From NCBI GenBank assembly GCA_013399305.1, contig VXAI01000339.1:567643-631642 (forward strand): 64,000 nt of DNA, read 5' to 3'. Made by a program: the position numbers and the translations under genes. Within the stretch, counting starts at the first letter, position 1. Each line of letters opens with the position of its first letter. This document shows, piece after piece, positions 35,009 to 48,200 of the stretch. This DNA is from Rostratula benghalensis (Eukaryota; Chordata; Aves; Charadriiformes; Rostratulidae). The notes beneath the pieces were generated by a model. It saw only the letters and a list, made by a program, of their open reading frames with translations, was not told the DNA's origin and made no database searches.

Positions 35009-36185
35009 GCTGAATAACTACAACTAACAGATAAAAGGAGAGTATGAAAGCATGGGTCAAACTCAGAAAGGCTGAGGCTCAGACTGAGTTACAGCTACCC
35101 AGAGTACAGGACAGCAAAGTCTCTCCTGCCTGTCTGGGCACATGCACATCGCCCACACTGAGAAGCCCTTATGGGTGAGTTCATGATCCAAAGCTGTATA
35201 CCAGGCTGCTGGGTGGGTGCAGGGGGAGGACTTGTCACCCACCCCTGCCAACACAAGGTCAACAGTGCCACTGGCTACTTACTCCAGAGCTATTTCAGGA
35301 CCTTGAAGCTGAGAAGGACCCTGCTGGGTGCAGACCTGCATGCCATATCATCCAGCACAGGAACTGTAGCACAAGACAAGGTCTGCCTGAGGCTATACCA
35401 CCTGGAAGTGGTTCAGTTAAAACCTGACTCAGTCCCCATCTGTATTCTTGGAAATGAGTTTTGGTGGGTGAGACTGGCTGGTTGCTGAGTGCCTGTGCAG
35501 AGATGTGTGTAATGCCGACCCAGAAAACTGGCAGGAGAGTGGCAGTGATGCTCCCTTCTGGCTCTGCTTGTATCTCTTTCTGTTTAGTTCAGGATTATGG
35601 AGATAAGCCCTATTTTATATGAAATAAGGAGATCTGAACCATATGTCAGGCAGGTTCACATCACATCTTGTGGCACAGATCTGTAGGGAAACTGCCACAA
35701 GTCCTAAACCACATCCAGGTGAAGGTTACAACTTATGGAAGAGGCAGCTCAAAGAAAAACAAGGGCAAAGGAGAGAAGACACAATATCTAGAGAGTCAGC
35801 ATCATGTAATTTTACACAGCCTTTCTCCTGCCCTGATGTCCCTACATCACCACTAGCCCCTGGGATGCAAGCACTGCTAGCTTCTGCTATGGGTACCAGG
35901 AAAATGAGTCACAGGGAAGGTACATGACTCAACCATTCTTTAGGATATTGAAGTGAAATGGAGGCCTCTCGCTATCCTAAATTGGAGGGTAACACACTAG
36001 CCTCTTGCTCTTCCCTCCATCTTCAGGCTCTCTGTCCCTTTGGATCAACAGAGGATGTGCAGCGGAAGATGATCTTGATGGATCTATTTCTGCATGTGGT
36101 GTCTTTAGATCCCTGTGAAGCTTTTGTCCATGGCAGACAGAAAGTGAAGCCCCAGGCATGGTGCTGCTTTGTGAACTAAAGCTTT

Positions 36186-36190
36186 GTGGG
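36186..36190. repeat. Left target-site duplication of the solo LTR
   Basis: GTGGG, identical to the five bases after the LTR. Confidence 0.9.
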
Positions 36191-36754
36191 TGCATTGGGT
36201 CTGCCTGGGATGAAGTAAATTTTTCTCACAGCAGCCCGTATGGTGCCATGTTTTGGATTTGTGACTAAAAAAGTGTTGATAACACAGTGGTGTTCTGGCT
36301 ATTTTTAAGCAGCATTCGCACTGTGTTGAGGATTTCTCTGTTCCCCATTCTGCCTGCAGGCGTGGGGTGGGAAAGGGGTTGGGAAGGGACAGAGACAGGA
36401 CGGTTGACCCCAGCTGAGCAAAGGGATATTGTGTACCATATGATGTTGGCAATAAAATATCAGGGGAAGGAGGATGAAGCAGGGACGTTTGTGGTTATGG
36501 TGTTTGTCTCTCCAGGTAACAGTTACATGTACCAAGGCCAGGCTCTCCAGGGAGCAGCTGGATATCTGCATGCCAATGGGAAGGAGTGAATGAATTCCTG
36601 ATTTCCCTTTGCTAGTGCAGAGCTTTGTTTCGCTTCTTAAACAGTGTTTACTTCGACCTACGACTTTTCTCACTTCTGCTCTTCCTGCTGGGAGGAGAAA
36701 GTAAGCAAGCAGCTGACTAGGTGCTGAGATTCTGGCCGAAGTCAACCCACTACA
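36191..36754 (+). mobile_element. Solo LTR, avian ERV-L type, plus strand
   Basis: A 564-bp element starts TGCATTGGGTCTGCC and ends CCCACTACA (TG...CA). It is flanked on both sides by GTGGG (36186-36190 and 36755-36759), a perfect 5-bp target-site duplication as expected for ERV-L integration. Internal landmarks match the avian ERV-L LTR family in order: GTTTTGGATTTGTG near 36250, GTTGATAACACAG near 36275, CAAAGGGATATTG near 36420, GAATGAATTCC near 36590 and the ACTTTTCTCACTTCTGCTC block near 36662. The TATA region is altered and the usual ATTAAA signal is degraded (CTTAAAC near 36638), so it is probably inactive. There is no internal retroviral sequence. Confidence 0.95.
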
Positions 36755-36759
36755 GTGGG
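36755..36759. repeat. Right target-site duplication of the solo LTR
   Basis: GTGGG, identical to the five bases before the LTR. Confidence 0.9.
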
Positions 36760-39700
36760 CCTTCAGGCTGTGAAAGCATCCTTACATGCTGAGACCACAG
36801 TGAGCGCTGTCATACCTCTTTTAGAGATGGGGAGCTATGGGGTGATGAGCAGAGGTAGAGCAGACAAGGCAAGATGCTCAGGTCTCAGTCTCTTGGAACC
36901 CCCAGGAACGTTCCAGCTGTCCATGAAGGTATCATTTGCATCAACACCATGTGTTTATCTAACTGCTTTCAGTTCCTAAAAGCTTGAGAGCTATTGAGCT
37001 TTCAATAGCATCAGGGACAGGCAAGACATGGGTGGTATGCATTTCTCCAGGCTGGCCCTGGAAGATGTTTTGACATGAAGGCACAGATCCCCTGTTGTTA
37101 CCCCTTCAAAAATCACCTTGGGCCCTTTTTACCCTCCTCCCCCCAGAACAATGCTAACGAAAAATAAGAGCAAATGGTGTGTTACCTGAGAACATGACTT
37201 GCTCAAAGTCATCAATGCATGGACTTTTGGGTTATGGATTTTCACAGGCAAAGTCCCATCGATTTCCTATGGATCAATGGAAAGAAGCCAAGCATAGAAG
37301 AAAAACTCCAGACAATGATTTATCAGCCTTTGTCATTCAAACAACATCTCCTATATGAACACCTTCTCTGGATTATTTGTTTGGCTTTAATACAGTGAGG
37401 GGGCCTGTCTGCTTTTACGGGTACCTGGGGAGTGCAGTTCCCTCATAGGCAGTAGGAATCCAAAGTTCCTAAGTACCTCAAGACCTGCTCTGGGAATGGG
37501 AAAGGGTTTTGTTTTCTAGCTTTTGCGATGTGTTGCAGCTGCCCACTGACTTTTTTGTTTCCATTCTTGGCACACAGGAGAATTTCATCACCACACTCTT
37601 TATCATGGAAACATGTCATTCAGTGGCATTCGTACATACTGTTCACATCAAATCAGAAGGTTGGCTCGAACCCCTGTGGAGATGGGACCTTTCCAATTGA
37701 ACCTGCCGCCATAGGTTTGCTGCCGGGCTGAATGCAAAGCCAGAAGGAGACCGATTTTTTTTCAGGCAGGTTTTCAGAGACGACAGAAGATGCATGGAAA
37801 CCTCCCAAGAACCGCCTACCCCATGAGATGTTCACCATTCAGGATGTTGGCAAACTTGTCAGATCAGAAGGTTTTGCAAGACGCCAGCCGCTCAGGGCCA
37901 GAAGTGTTCATGAAGTTTTGGGGACTGTCAGATTTTCACTGAAGAGCTACCTGAGCCAGCCGTATGGCCGAACACCAAGCACTGAATTGAATCTGGGTCT
38001 TCCTCAGGATCTGACGCCCGCTGCTCTCTTTCCCTGCTTGGGATTTGAAAAGCCAGGCCTGGAACAGGATGTGATTTGCTCATGTTGGTCTGTGTGATGC
38101 CAGCTGAGGCTACTGGCAAATTCTGCTAACTGAAAAATTATCTCATGTAGATGAGGGTCAGATGATTAACTCTGATGAATCTTGCCACAGCTGAAATTAC
38201 TGCCAGTGCTAGGTATGAGAAGGAAACATTGGCAGAGCTGTCACCCTGACATGGGAAGGATCTCTTTTTCTCCTGGAAAGTAAAGCAGGGGTGCTATAGC
38301 AGCTCTGGCTGGACTCCTCAGAGATGAGAGAGCAGGGTTTGGTTTCAGCGCTGCTTGCCTCTCCTTCTGAAGTACTTACACAAATGAAGTATTCTGCCTG
38401 GGGAAAGAGTCCCTGGGCAGGAGACTTTCATCTGGAATAAACAGGACAGTGGATGGCATTTCACAATGAATCCACCAGCTGCCATGTATGAGGTGAGGGA
38501 CATTGGGATTGCTGCCTGTGATCGTGTTCTTTTCATCTAGTCTGCCACCCAAAAAGTATCCTGGCAGAGGAACTCCCTCTGGGGCTGGTATCAGCAGTGA
38601 AGGATTGATAAGGCAAGGAGATGTGCCTCATCTGCCAGACCCCAAAGCCCACACCTGTCACCTGTCACCAGCTCTGTAGAGGCACGGGGGTCCTTTGGGA
38701 GCCCAGAACAAGTGTAGATGTCTGTGCTTGCTTGGTTAAGCCGGCAACCCTCTACAACTGTCCCAGGGGAGGTTTGAGGAGGGTGAAGGAGGCTTCCTGG
38801 CTGTTATCAAGTTGTGTCTGAAACATGTGAACTGGAGAGGTGAAGAAAAAGATGTGCAAGACAACCAGTTCAATTCAATTCAATGCAGCATGGTGCAGTC
38901 ACTGCAGTCTTCCCACTAGGCTCTGCAGACCTGTGGAAGCCTGTGCTTTTTTCAGGATACTTGAACTGCAGCCACACAATGGATGCTGGTTGCCCTGCAG
39001 CAGCAATTGTTGGCTCATTGTGACTATCGGGAGAGCTACCCCAAAGGCCTTCAGCTGACAACACATTTCTGAAGGGCAGCCGCATGCAGTGACACCAGCA
39101 GTAGGTGTTACAGGGCCCTGTAGGAAGTCCTAATGGATTGGATGCTTGGAGAACAGGCACCGATGCGCAGATCTGCTTGTAGGACCTCAAGAAGAGCAGA
39201 GCCACTGGTCTAGGGGAGCACAGAAAGGCAGCGTGTACTAGCTGTAGCCAAGCGCAGCTGAGCTCTCACAGCTTTTTGTTAAACATCAACCACTTTTTGT
39301 GATGACACCAATCAAATTTCCAGCTGGTTGTCTCACTAGGGGGACCCAAAGCAAGAGCAGACAGACAGATGAATCAACTATAGATTTGCTTGCAGTAGCA
39401 TGCCTGTTGCCAGTAGATTTCCATGTTTCCAAGAGCTAGCTAAAAGCTTAGTTCATTTGCTGAATAGAGGGATGCTCTACCAGATTGCCTGCGGTTGGAA
39501 GTAGACTCATCCAAAACTTCTAGGCCGGGCATCTTTCAAAAAGCCACGCTTTACTTCAATTTGAAGTTTACTGAGCACCATGTGAGAATGTCAGGGTGAG
39601 ACTTTTGTGCCCCTGTTACACAAGAAGTCTGATGAGACAAGGAAAACAAGCTCCCCAATGGTGTGTATAGCCCCCCTATGGCTTTACAACCGTGGCTTTA

Positions 39701-40294
39701 CAAACCATGTCTTTACCTTTGCAGAATGACTGAGGGTTTTTTCAAAGCAAAATGGAAAGGTAATCTGCTAGTGTGCTAATTTCTAATAGATTCATACTCT
39801 GTGGAAGCAGTGTCCCATCCAGAGCCTGTGCTTTAACTATTACAACCAAACCATCTAGATAAGGAGAGAAATTCATTGACAAGCCACCCATCCCCAAGTT
39901 CCTGTGCCAGAAACTCACTGATATTGCAAATGTTAGGGACACTGCTGTGCAAATATCCCCACTAGTAACCAATCTGTCAGGGAACAAAGGGCAACCTGCT
40001 GAAATTGTGTCAGAGGCAGGCAGAGACAAGGCACTGGTGGTGTCACCAGCAGTGATGAGAGACAATCATCCAGAAATAACAGCCCTGCTTAGCTTGGGAG
40101 AATGGCACACAAAGGACTTGGAGGAAGCTGAAGAGAGAGAGGTGAAGAGTCCACAATCTGCAATTCCAAAAACAGTGAGTGTTAAACAAAGAACAGGAAA
40201 GCACAAATACTATGAGGTTCCCAGTGCTGCTCAGCTGTTAAATAACTGATATACATTTACATCAGCCACAGAGTTGCGCCTACATCCCAAGTGA
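36760..40294. other. Unique repeat-poor sequence
   Basis: No recognised repeat. A 121-codon plus-strand frame from an ATG at 37732 lies in a locally CpG-richer patch (37660-38060). A plus-strand frame open from 39863 to the stop at 40247-40249 (128 codons, no early ATG) encodes a Glu/Lys-rich sequence. Neither resembles a family I know. Confidence 0.45.
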
Positions 40295-40657
40295 ATGAGA
40301 TCCCTTCATTCTCATACTCCTCTGGCTTTTCTCCTGTTTCTGATCTTCACTCATTGCAGCGGGGCAACATTAAGCACTACTGGACCAGGAATCATTTCTT
40401 TCTTTAGTTTTGGGAAGAATCAGGCCTCCTTAAGCACATGTGAAGCTAACACAAATGCATGTGATTGCTCTGTCCTGAGCTGCTGTCCCTGCTCCAACCA
40501 GAGCAATGAAGTACAGGGTTTTGGGCAAAGTGGAAAAGGCTGGACTGTGGAGGATGGAGGGAAGGAAGTGAAGAAGAATCAGACTGCAACCATTTCAGTA
40601 AGCTCTGGACTATCCTTGTTTCTCAATGGCAACTGGGATCAGCATTGGCCTGTCTGA
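40295..40657 (+). CDS. Open frame with signal-peptide-like N-terminus, unassigned
   Basis: A 120-codon frame starts at an ATG (40295) and ends at TGA. Its first ~24 residues have a basic n-region, a hydrophobic core (LAFLLFLIF) and a small-residue end (THCSGA), like a signal peptide. A Cys-dense segment follows at residues ~49-68 (CEANTNACDCSVLSCCPCSN), then a Lys/Gly-rich hydrophilic part. This is the layout of a small secreted Cys-rich protein. However, I recognise no family, no promoter or CpG island lies near, and single frames of this length occur by chance in 64 kb. The start context (GTGAATGA) is poor. Confidence 0.15.
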   Translation: MRSLHSHTPLAFLLFLIFTHCSGATLSTTGPGIISFFSFGKNQASLSTCEANTNACDCSVLSCCPCSNQSNEVQGFGQSGKGWTVEDGGKEVKKNQTATISVSSGLSLFLNGNWDQHWPV

Positions 40658-42404
40658 ATGGGTCCTCTCTGAACATGCATGATGGATGGCTAAGAATGAT
40701 AGACAAGAGGTGAGAGATGTTCCTGATGATGGTTTGAGAACAAACAAGGCACCAAGCACCAGAGAGCTCTCAGTTTCCCAACATCTCACACTGCTGAGAA
40801 GCTGCAACCAGAGAAATATCCAGGCAATGCCTTACATCATCTGGACACCCACTAGAGAGACAACACAACTAATGATGGAACACATCTTCTTGACTCAGCT
40901 GTTCATCAGGGCAGAGCTGTGCAATCATTTCCCTGATAGGTTTCCACTCTCACCCTGCCTTTAGTCCCTCCTCTCTTTATAGTGACTGTTCCCCAAGGTA
41001 AGGGATGAACCACTCAGCCCATACGACCTCCTGTGACGATGCTATCAGAGCTGATGTTCCCCTGGGGTTCCCCATATCGTACGTGTCAACTGCGCTGGCG
41101 ACAAGCCTGCTCTCTCATTATGTACAGGTGTTGTGCTGTCAGAGTGCAGCCTAGATCTTGGCCTTTGTGTGACACTAAAAATAGTAATGGACCAAATCTT
41201 GGAACAGAAAATAATGCAAAATGTGTGAAAATGCTGTGGAAAGTGAGATCTGGTGGAAGCAATCCTGAAGGAACCTTCCTCTAGAAGAAAATGTGAACCA
41301 GTGTCACCGGGGAGGCAGTGTATCTCATAAGCTTTCTGGGGCAGGGAATACATCTGCCCCAGTCTGCTATTGGCTTTATGGAAATGCAATCATTAATAAC
41401 AAGCGGTAATGAGGAATCTGGAGAGCCTCCTCCTGCACAGCTGTGTCTGTGGCACACACGCGTCAACAGTCACTGGCAGCATTTGACAGATCGGTTCAGA
41501 GCAAGTCCAGACTGGAGTATCAGCAACTATTTCATCACTCAGATGGTAAATGAGAAGTGGATGCTGTGTAGCATGCCACAAATACAGACCATCCACTCAC
41601 CTCTACCTATAATGGTGTAGACAAGCTCCTCTCTGGGCAGCAGGCAGACACCCATGGAGGTGCAGCAAGATGGGAAGAAAGAGGAGTGAAGTGCCCCTCA
41701 TTCAGAGCAGCAAGGACAAGAGGGAAGATGAGGAAGCTACATCTATGACCGCTCAAAGGCCTGCACAAAGTCCAAGGATCTGGGAGAGGAAATGCTGCTG
41801 GACCTTGTGCCTGAGCTACCCCATGGCTCTCCCACTGGTTCAGCACTACATGAGCAACTGTGGTGGCACCAAATGATGGAGACGCACTGAGAAGAGACAG
41901 TGTGGCTCACAGAAAAGGCAAAACCATTTGGGATGAATTTTCACCAATTTTCCCAGTGGAAGGAGGTCCTACTGCTATGGCAGGAAGAAAGCCACGTGAA
42001 TGTGCAGTGGTCTATAGTATGGTCCCCGTAGAAACCTAGTGACCCCCTGGACTACAGCAGTCCACAATCACCCCAGGAGGGTACAATGCCCTTTGGTGCA
42101 GTTAGGATCATAAGCCCAGCACAATGCTGGCAGGGCCATGGAAAAACAAACCTCCATGTCCATGCTGGAGGGACTGCCAGACCTTGCTGAGTCACCTGCT
42201 TGAGCTGGCCACAGCCGTGGCTAGGAGGTCGCCTATTACATACTGCAGCTTTGTCACTCTCCATTATTTAATTGATAATTTATCACGCCATTCCAGACAG
42301 AGAAGAGTTCCTGTTCACACCACTGTTTGTTCCCTGTCACATAGTCAATTCCCCAATCCAATACACCAGTTGTACTCTTATTTTATGAACCATACCTTAG
42401 GGCC

Positions 42405-42422
42405 TAATTAATGTAATTAATC
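42405..42422. promoter_or_regulatory. Paired homeodomain-type sites
   Basis: TAATTAATG followed directly by TAATTAATC: a near-exact 9-bp direct repeat with two TAATTA homeodomain cores. It lies in an AT-rich block (42240-42430) between more mixed sequences. Confidence 0.25.
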
Positions 42423-43018
42423 AAACTTTTACTTAGGCAGGCATATCTTCATTTCTCTGCTGACTGTCTCCTTGGACAGCTGGGTGTGTTGTCTGCATAG
42501 TATTCATCATCTTAAGCCATTACAATGCTCTGGAGTGCACTGAGGAGTGTGAGGAGGGGAGGGGACTCTTGGTAACTGAGCACTTGTGATCAGGTTTCAA
42601 ACATAGACACCGAGGGCAGATTCTGCTCTGTCTGAAGCCAGTCACCATCAGGAGAAAATCCAATAACTCCGCACAAGGGAGCTGGGGCAATGGAGAAGTG
42701 AGCAGGCACAGAATCAGGCTTTCAAAACCAGGTCCCTGTATCACCTGGAGCATGCCTGCAGTCCCCACAGAACATGCTCCCAGCACCTCATCCATCAGCG
42801 CAGCCTCCATCTGCCTGGGAGAGCCACTGACCAGCAGCGAGCCCGCAGCCAGATTGCGTGCAGGGCATGCTGCAGAACCAGAGATCCCACACACTGGACA
42901 AGAAAGGATCGTTTTGTTCTCTCCTGCTCGCGGCTGCTGCTTGGAGTCAGGAAATGGGCTAAAGGGCTTGTCTGTTGGAAGACAAAATCCAAGGGTCTAT
43001 GTATCTGTAGGACACGCC

Positions 43019-43052
43019 TTATAGATATTTATGGATTATAGATATTTAGATG
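43019..43052. repeat. 17-bp tandem duplication
   Basis: TTATAGATATTTATGGA is followed by TTATAGATATTTAGATG; the first 12 bases are identical. Confidence 0.8.
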
Positions 43053-45187
43053 AGGGAGTGCATAAAAATAGATGACTAGCTTGGGATCCTTCAAGCCCCT
43101 TTGCTCTTCCACCAGCAGGGCTCCCTACAGGAGACATCTACATCAGTTGGCTGCAGGGGGAGGTGAAGGTAAGGAGCTCACAGCAGAGGGGCAAACTGTC
43201 AGACATCCCCCCCCCCAGGGTCTGTGTGCTGCCTTGCTGGCATGTCTTTCTGGATCTGCTGTGGACCACAGCTTTAAAAATTGTGTTTCAAAGACATCTT
43301 TGACACCTCACTCACAGCATACTTGAGCATATCATCGCTTTTCAGGAAGAACTCCTTGAAAATATTTCTTAATTATTGTTATTGAAGAACCCAGAGATCA
43401 GTGGATTTGCAGACCACTATCCACAGCAGATGGAAATCTAATGATAATTGGAAGTGTTACCCAGAAACATAACAGTGATTTTGTGACTAAAAGACCCATG
43501 AAATTGAGTAAACTGTCAATTGGGACAATTTCTATGAAGTCATTTCACATCTGATATCCAAAAAGATCACTTGCCAAAGACCCCAGTAATCGTTCCTAGA
43601 AAACAAAATGGCTTTATTTTCTTTAATTATTTGTCAGAAACTAGAAAATTACTTACAGGTGCTCTTTTGCCACCAAAACCAATGTTACCCTCCATTCCCT
43701 CCTAAAAACAATAAATAGATGAAGCAGTGAAGATAATAAGATAATCTTCTAAAGTGTCTTGGAAATGAAGTGAACACTTGGCTGAGTTGTGACTCATGGT
43801 GGACTTTGACAGAATCACGGTTATCAATAAGCTATGTCCATCCCTTAACCTGGCATTTAAAAGTGATTGTACAAGGTTATCTCCCACATCTGTAAACACT
43901 TAAAAATGTGTCAGGACTCACTATTGTGTTGAGTGCTTATCAATCAGATACTCTTGAAAGCACCACCAGAGAATAATAACACCAGGGATCACAGAAAGGA
44001 CTCAAGGATATTTATAGTATTTCCCACAAACTGGCATCCATTCCACTGTCAAAACAAAAGTAAAAAGAGCTCTTTCCATATCTGGCAAGTTTTGTAAGGG
44101 AGAACTTTAAAGAGCCAAGAAAAACCGAGTCATGGCTAAAACTGGTCAAAATGTATTGCCACCCCCACTTCACAACATCATCAGGATTGTGCTCTGAGAT
44201 GTGGCAAGCCAGAGAGTAGAAGACTTCAGTACAGAAATGAGAGCTACAGGCCCAGGATGACTGCAGTATCTGGACCCAGGCTAGCAGTGTCATACTTCCT
44301 GACACTACTAGAAAAATTAGGACCACTCCTACCTTCGTACTTGGCATGGAAAAGGCCAAGCTGATGTTCATTGGCCATGAAAAAGCCACTGGTCCATGGC
44401 AGTGGACTGGTTGTGGCATAGTTTTGTTCCTCGCAAAACAGGGTAGGCATGCAGACCGTGTTTGACAGCATCACAGTTGCCTCAATAAACTTAATGAGCC
44501 ATTGATGGAAAGTCTTCAAAATCTAAAAATATATCTCTAGGGTTTTTCCAGTCACACCACAATGGCCGCCGTGGTTCAGCCCTGTTTCTCATGGACAGAA
44601 ACATCCACCTGCTCATGCATTAAAGTGCACACTCAACCAAGTGGGCCTGGCTGTTATCATTTGCTAGCAAGCATTTCTGAAATACAAGTATTTGACAAAC
44701 AGAACTGTGAGGGTGGGAAGAGATGGAAGAACTCTGACAGTCCATGGACTAAGAGAAGATTCTTAAGTCATCACTTGCCAGAGCATTAACAATCCATTCC
44801 AGTTTTGAGACCTTTCCAACTGTTGGTCCATTGTGGAGAAATGTCACTAAATACAACTATGGAGTCGAGCATAAGAACGGTCCGCAAACTTCCAAAGCCA
44901 TGGTATGTGTGACACCATGAATTTCTAGAGTATTCTGCCAATCCTTGAGAGGTTATTGAAGGACCGGTTGCTGTGTAGTTGTGGGATGCAAGTTAAAAAA
45001 GCAGCCTAAGCTGATGGGTAAACCCACACAAACACAAAATTTTATGAAGGTCATAAGAAGCTGAAGCAATTATTGCTTGTATTCAGCATTAATAAACTTA
45101 CTATGACAAGCATTTAGCAGAGTTTTAAAAGATATGCTACTGTCTGGAAATTCAGTTTCTGCTCAGACCAAAACTAACATATGTGAA

Positions 45188-45220
45188 TGCACTATGATGT
45201 AATAACGATGTCATAGTGCA
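45188..45220. repeat. Short perfect inverted repeat
   Basis: TGCACTATGA (45188-45197) and TCATAGTGCA (45211-45220) are exact reverse complements around a 13-base loop. It is too short to be a microRNA precursor and is not part of a recognised transposon terminus. Confidence 0.85.
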
Positions 45221-48200
45221 CAACTTTAAAGGAGTTTAATTCAGTCAGTATATGGGCCTGGTCCATCGCTGTGCCAGAGTCCATGATGTCCATGGATCCC
45301 CATGGACAATATAAAGTTCATAGAGCATTCTGACTGAAGCACCAGGGTAGAGACAGATTTCAGCACTCTTCACTATGAAGGAAAAAATGATATGGTTCCC
45401 ACCAGACTAGTTATGGACTGGGAACTCTATCCATTTCTTAGAATGCAGACATGGAGGAACAAACATAACTAGATCTAGGCTTTGGTGAACCCACTGCTTG
45501 GCTTCCAGGAAGAGAGCAGAGGAATACCACCAAGCTGCTTTCGTGTTGTCTTTGAGGCTATGCTATTTCTGTCTCTTCCTGCTGTTCTTGCCCTTCACCT
45601 CCTGCCTTCAGTTGGACCTGAAACCTGGTGAAAACCAGTCCGTTTTCCCTAGGGATGATGACTGTGATACTTAATGTTGAATTCCAATTCTGCAGTGTAA
45701 CACTCAAGGTTCTTCCCTTTAGACTATCTTTTTTCCAGGTGTATAAAATTGATCACCTTTCCAAGAGCAGAAGTAGACATGAAAGTGATGTATGAGGAAA
45801 GTGAGAAGGAGACCACAATGCCACTGAGGACATAGCCTAAAAGTCAGTAGGAAAATACTTTAAATCTGGGGGATATGTGTTAGCCTCCTTGGTGGAGCAA
45901 CAGCCATCTAGACAAACTCTAGTTCATACTCTTCGCAAACAGTCAGACTGAATCTGTGTCCCACCATGGTGACAAAGACCATGTGCCACCTAGCATTTGC
46001 TATCTTTAAGGTAAGACCCTGAGCACTAGAGGTCTCAGATCATTTTCCTCATTTGCATTATCCCAGGCTGGACACCAGTGTGGGTAGCTTTGCCTAGATT
46101 ACTTGTGTGGAATCAGAAACATCACTGTACACCACCAAAGCACTGAAATCCTCCAAGGCAGAGGCTGGAACCTTCCTGTAGTGTTTCACTGGTGAGCAAA
46201 GTGAGCTTTCACAGGTAGCTCCCAATCTGTCAAGTATGTCTGTGCAGGCAGACACCCACTCTGATACAAGCATTAGGACTCTTGGAAGGCAGATGCTCCT
46301 TGCAGGGCTGGGGCAAGGATGTAATGAGGTGTGTGGGAGGCTTTAGAACAACCAGCACCACCTAACTCATGAGGTGGGGCAGGCAAACATCAAGGAGTGG
46401 AGCTGTACAGAAAGATAGCTTTGCTCTTTCCTTGTTACTGCCACTAAATGTGCTGTCTTTTCAGCTGCTTATTACCAGGCACACAAAAAACATCTGCATA
46501 GTGTGCGTAATTATATGATAGCAAAAGCACAACCCCACCTTAGGAAGCCGTGCCGTGGCTGCTGGTTACAAAGAGTGGGCAGGGATATTTCCAGCTCCTG
46601 TCTTCAGATGCTCTGGAAGAAATGAGCTGTAAGGACTGGAAACCACCATGTGTCAGTCTCACGGCTCCTCAGAGCCACGCAGCCACCCTGCTGCTCCTCA
46701 GCTTCCCCTCCCCAGAAGCTGATAAATCACCATCTGGCAAGATACAGGACGCTAAGTATGGCACACACTGGATCTCCAGCCCAGAGCCCCAGGAGCCAAG
46801 CTCCTCACCAAGGGTGCAGTATCATCACTGCTAGTGATTCAGCGATGCAGCTGTAGCAGCATCTCTCATGCTTCCTATGGAATTGACCCCAGCTCTGCTT
46901 CTGCCCTCAGAGGACAGTACATTGGACATGCTGTCACCCACTGCAAAGGATCCAGCCTTCTCTCTGCAGCACTGGCACTAAGGCTGGAACCAAAGTCCTT
47001 GCTGGTCTTTCCATTGGTTCAGCCAGCGCTGCTTGAGCCACAGAGGGACCAGGTTTCCGATGACTCACGGTGCTGGCCAGGATGAGATCATAGGAAAAGT
47101 GGCTGATGTAGACCTTTCCATGAAAGAACACATGCACGCAGGCCCTGGGTGCAGGCAAGGACTGTGGAGGGGTCTCCAGGATGGGCACTTAAAGCAAGCC
47201 AGGTGCTGCTGCAGCCTTTTGGCTCCTCTGCCTGCAGTTCCCCTGCGCTGTGGAAACAGCTCCCTCGGAGCAGGAGCGGAAAGCTGCTCCAGTGGAGCTG
47301 CACAAAGGGAAACAGGCAGTGGAGGCAGGGGCTGGGGGCAGCCAAGGGAGGGTGCTGGCAACATTGCCCCAGCTGAAACAATAACTCATGGGCTAGGTGT
47401 CCTTGAGAAAGGTGATTTGGGATCCAGGAGATCCTGCATCCCTGCCACAAACCCCAGATTACTTATGGCCTCCCTGGTCCTGAAGGAGTCAATCTCTTTT
47501 AGGGTGAAAGAGTGGGGTTCCTCCTGCTTCTTGCACAGCTGGAGGCAGCCATGGGAATCATGGTGCACCCCTACCACAAGCATCTGAAGTGACAGCAGCA
47601 TGTGCCAGAGGTGCCTGGGCTAAACCTGGCTGTCCCCTTGCTCCCTGGGCATTGACAGCAACATCATCGTGTCAGCCTGGGACAAAGGATTTTGCCAGGA
47701 TGCAGGGTGTGTTTTTAGAACATGTTTCCAGGATTTTGTTGCCTGACCACCTCAGAGAGCCTTGGCCAAGCAGTCTCTTGCTTCCTGAAGAGCAGAGCCA
47801 AGTGGCCAAGGAGAGGTTGCATGCAGGAGTATGTGTGATTTGTGGACAAGCCTGACCAGACTCCCCCCTGTAGGACACCTCCCTGGTCCTGGTGCTGCTC
47901 TTTTGAAAATTTTGTGGTTATTTTTGCTCTCTTCCCCTCTCATACCATTTTGCCCACTAACCTCAAAGATCAGAGGGGTGTTCCCAGACGACCAGAGGTG
48001 CCTCAAGTCCACACAAAGCACAGAGCTCAGGGGAGGGAGCTGCAGGAACCATGATCTCATCATTGCCTGGGGGCCAATATACCTCACTGAGAGCCCCAGC
48101 TCCACCAGCATGGCCTCCCCTCCACTCCCGGCTGCAACCAGGCTGTGATGCAGAAGGGTCTGTGCTTCACAGCCCCAGGCACAAGCAAGGACTCGCACTT

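Larger units (their letters stand above)
32181..36185. other. Unique sequence with A-tracts and a short tandem repeat
   Basis: No recognised gene. An 11-bp unit is repeated three times at 34767-34799. Two A-tracts of 25 and 24 bases lie at 34928-34952 and 34985-35008. Short frames only. Confidence 0.5.

Noticed and set aside
37660..37685. tRNA B-box-like GGCTCGAACCCC
   Set aside because: No A-box or cloverleaf can be built around it.
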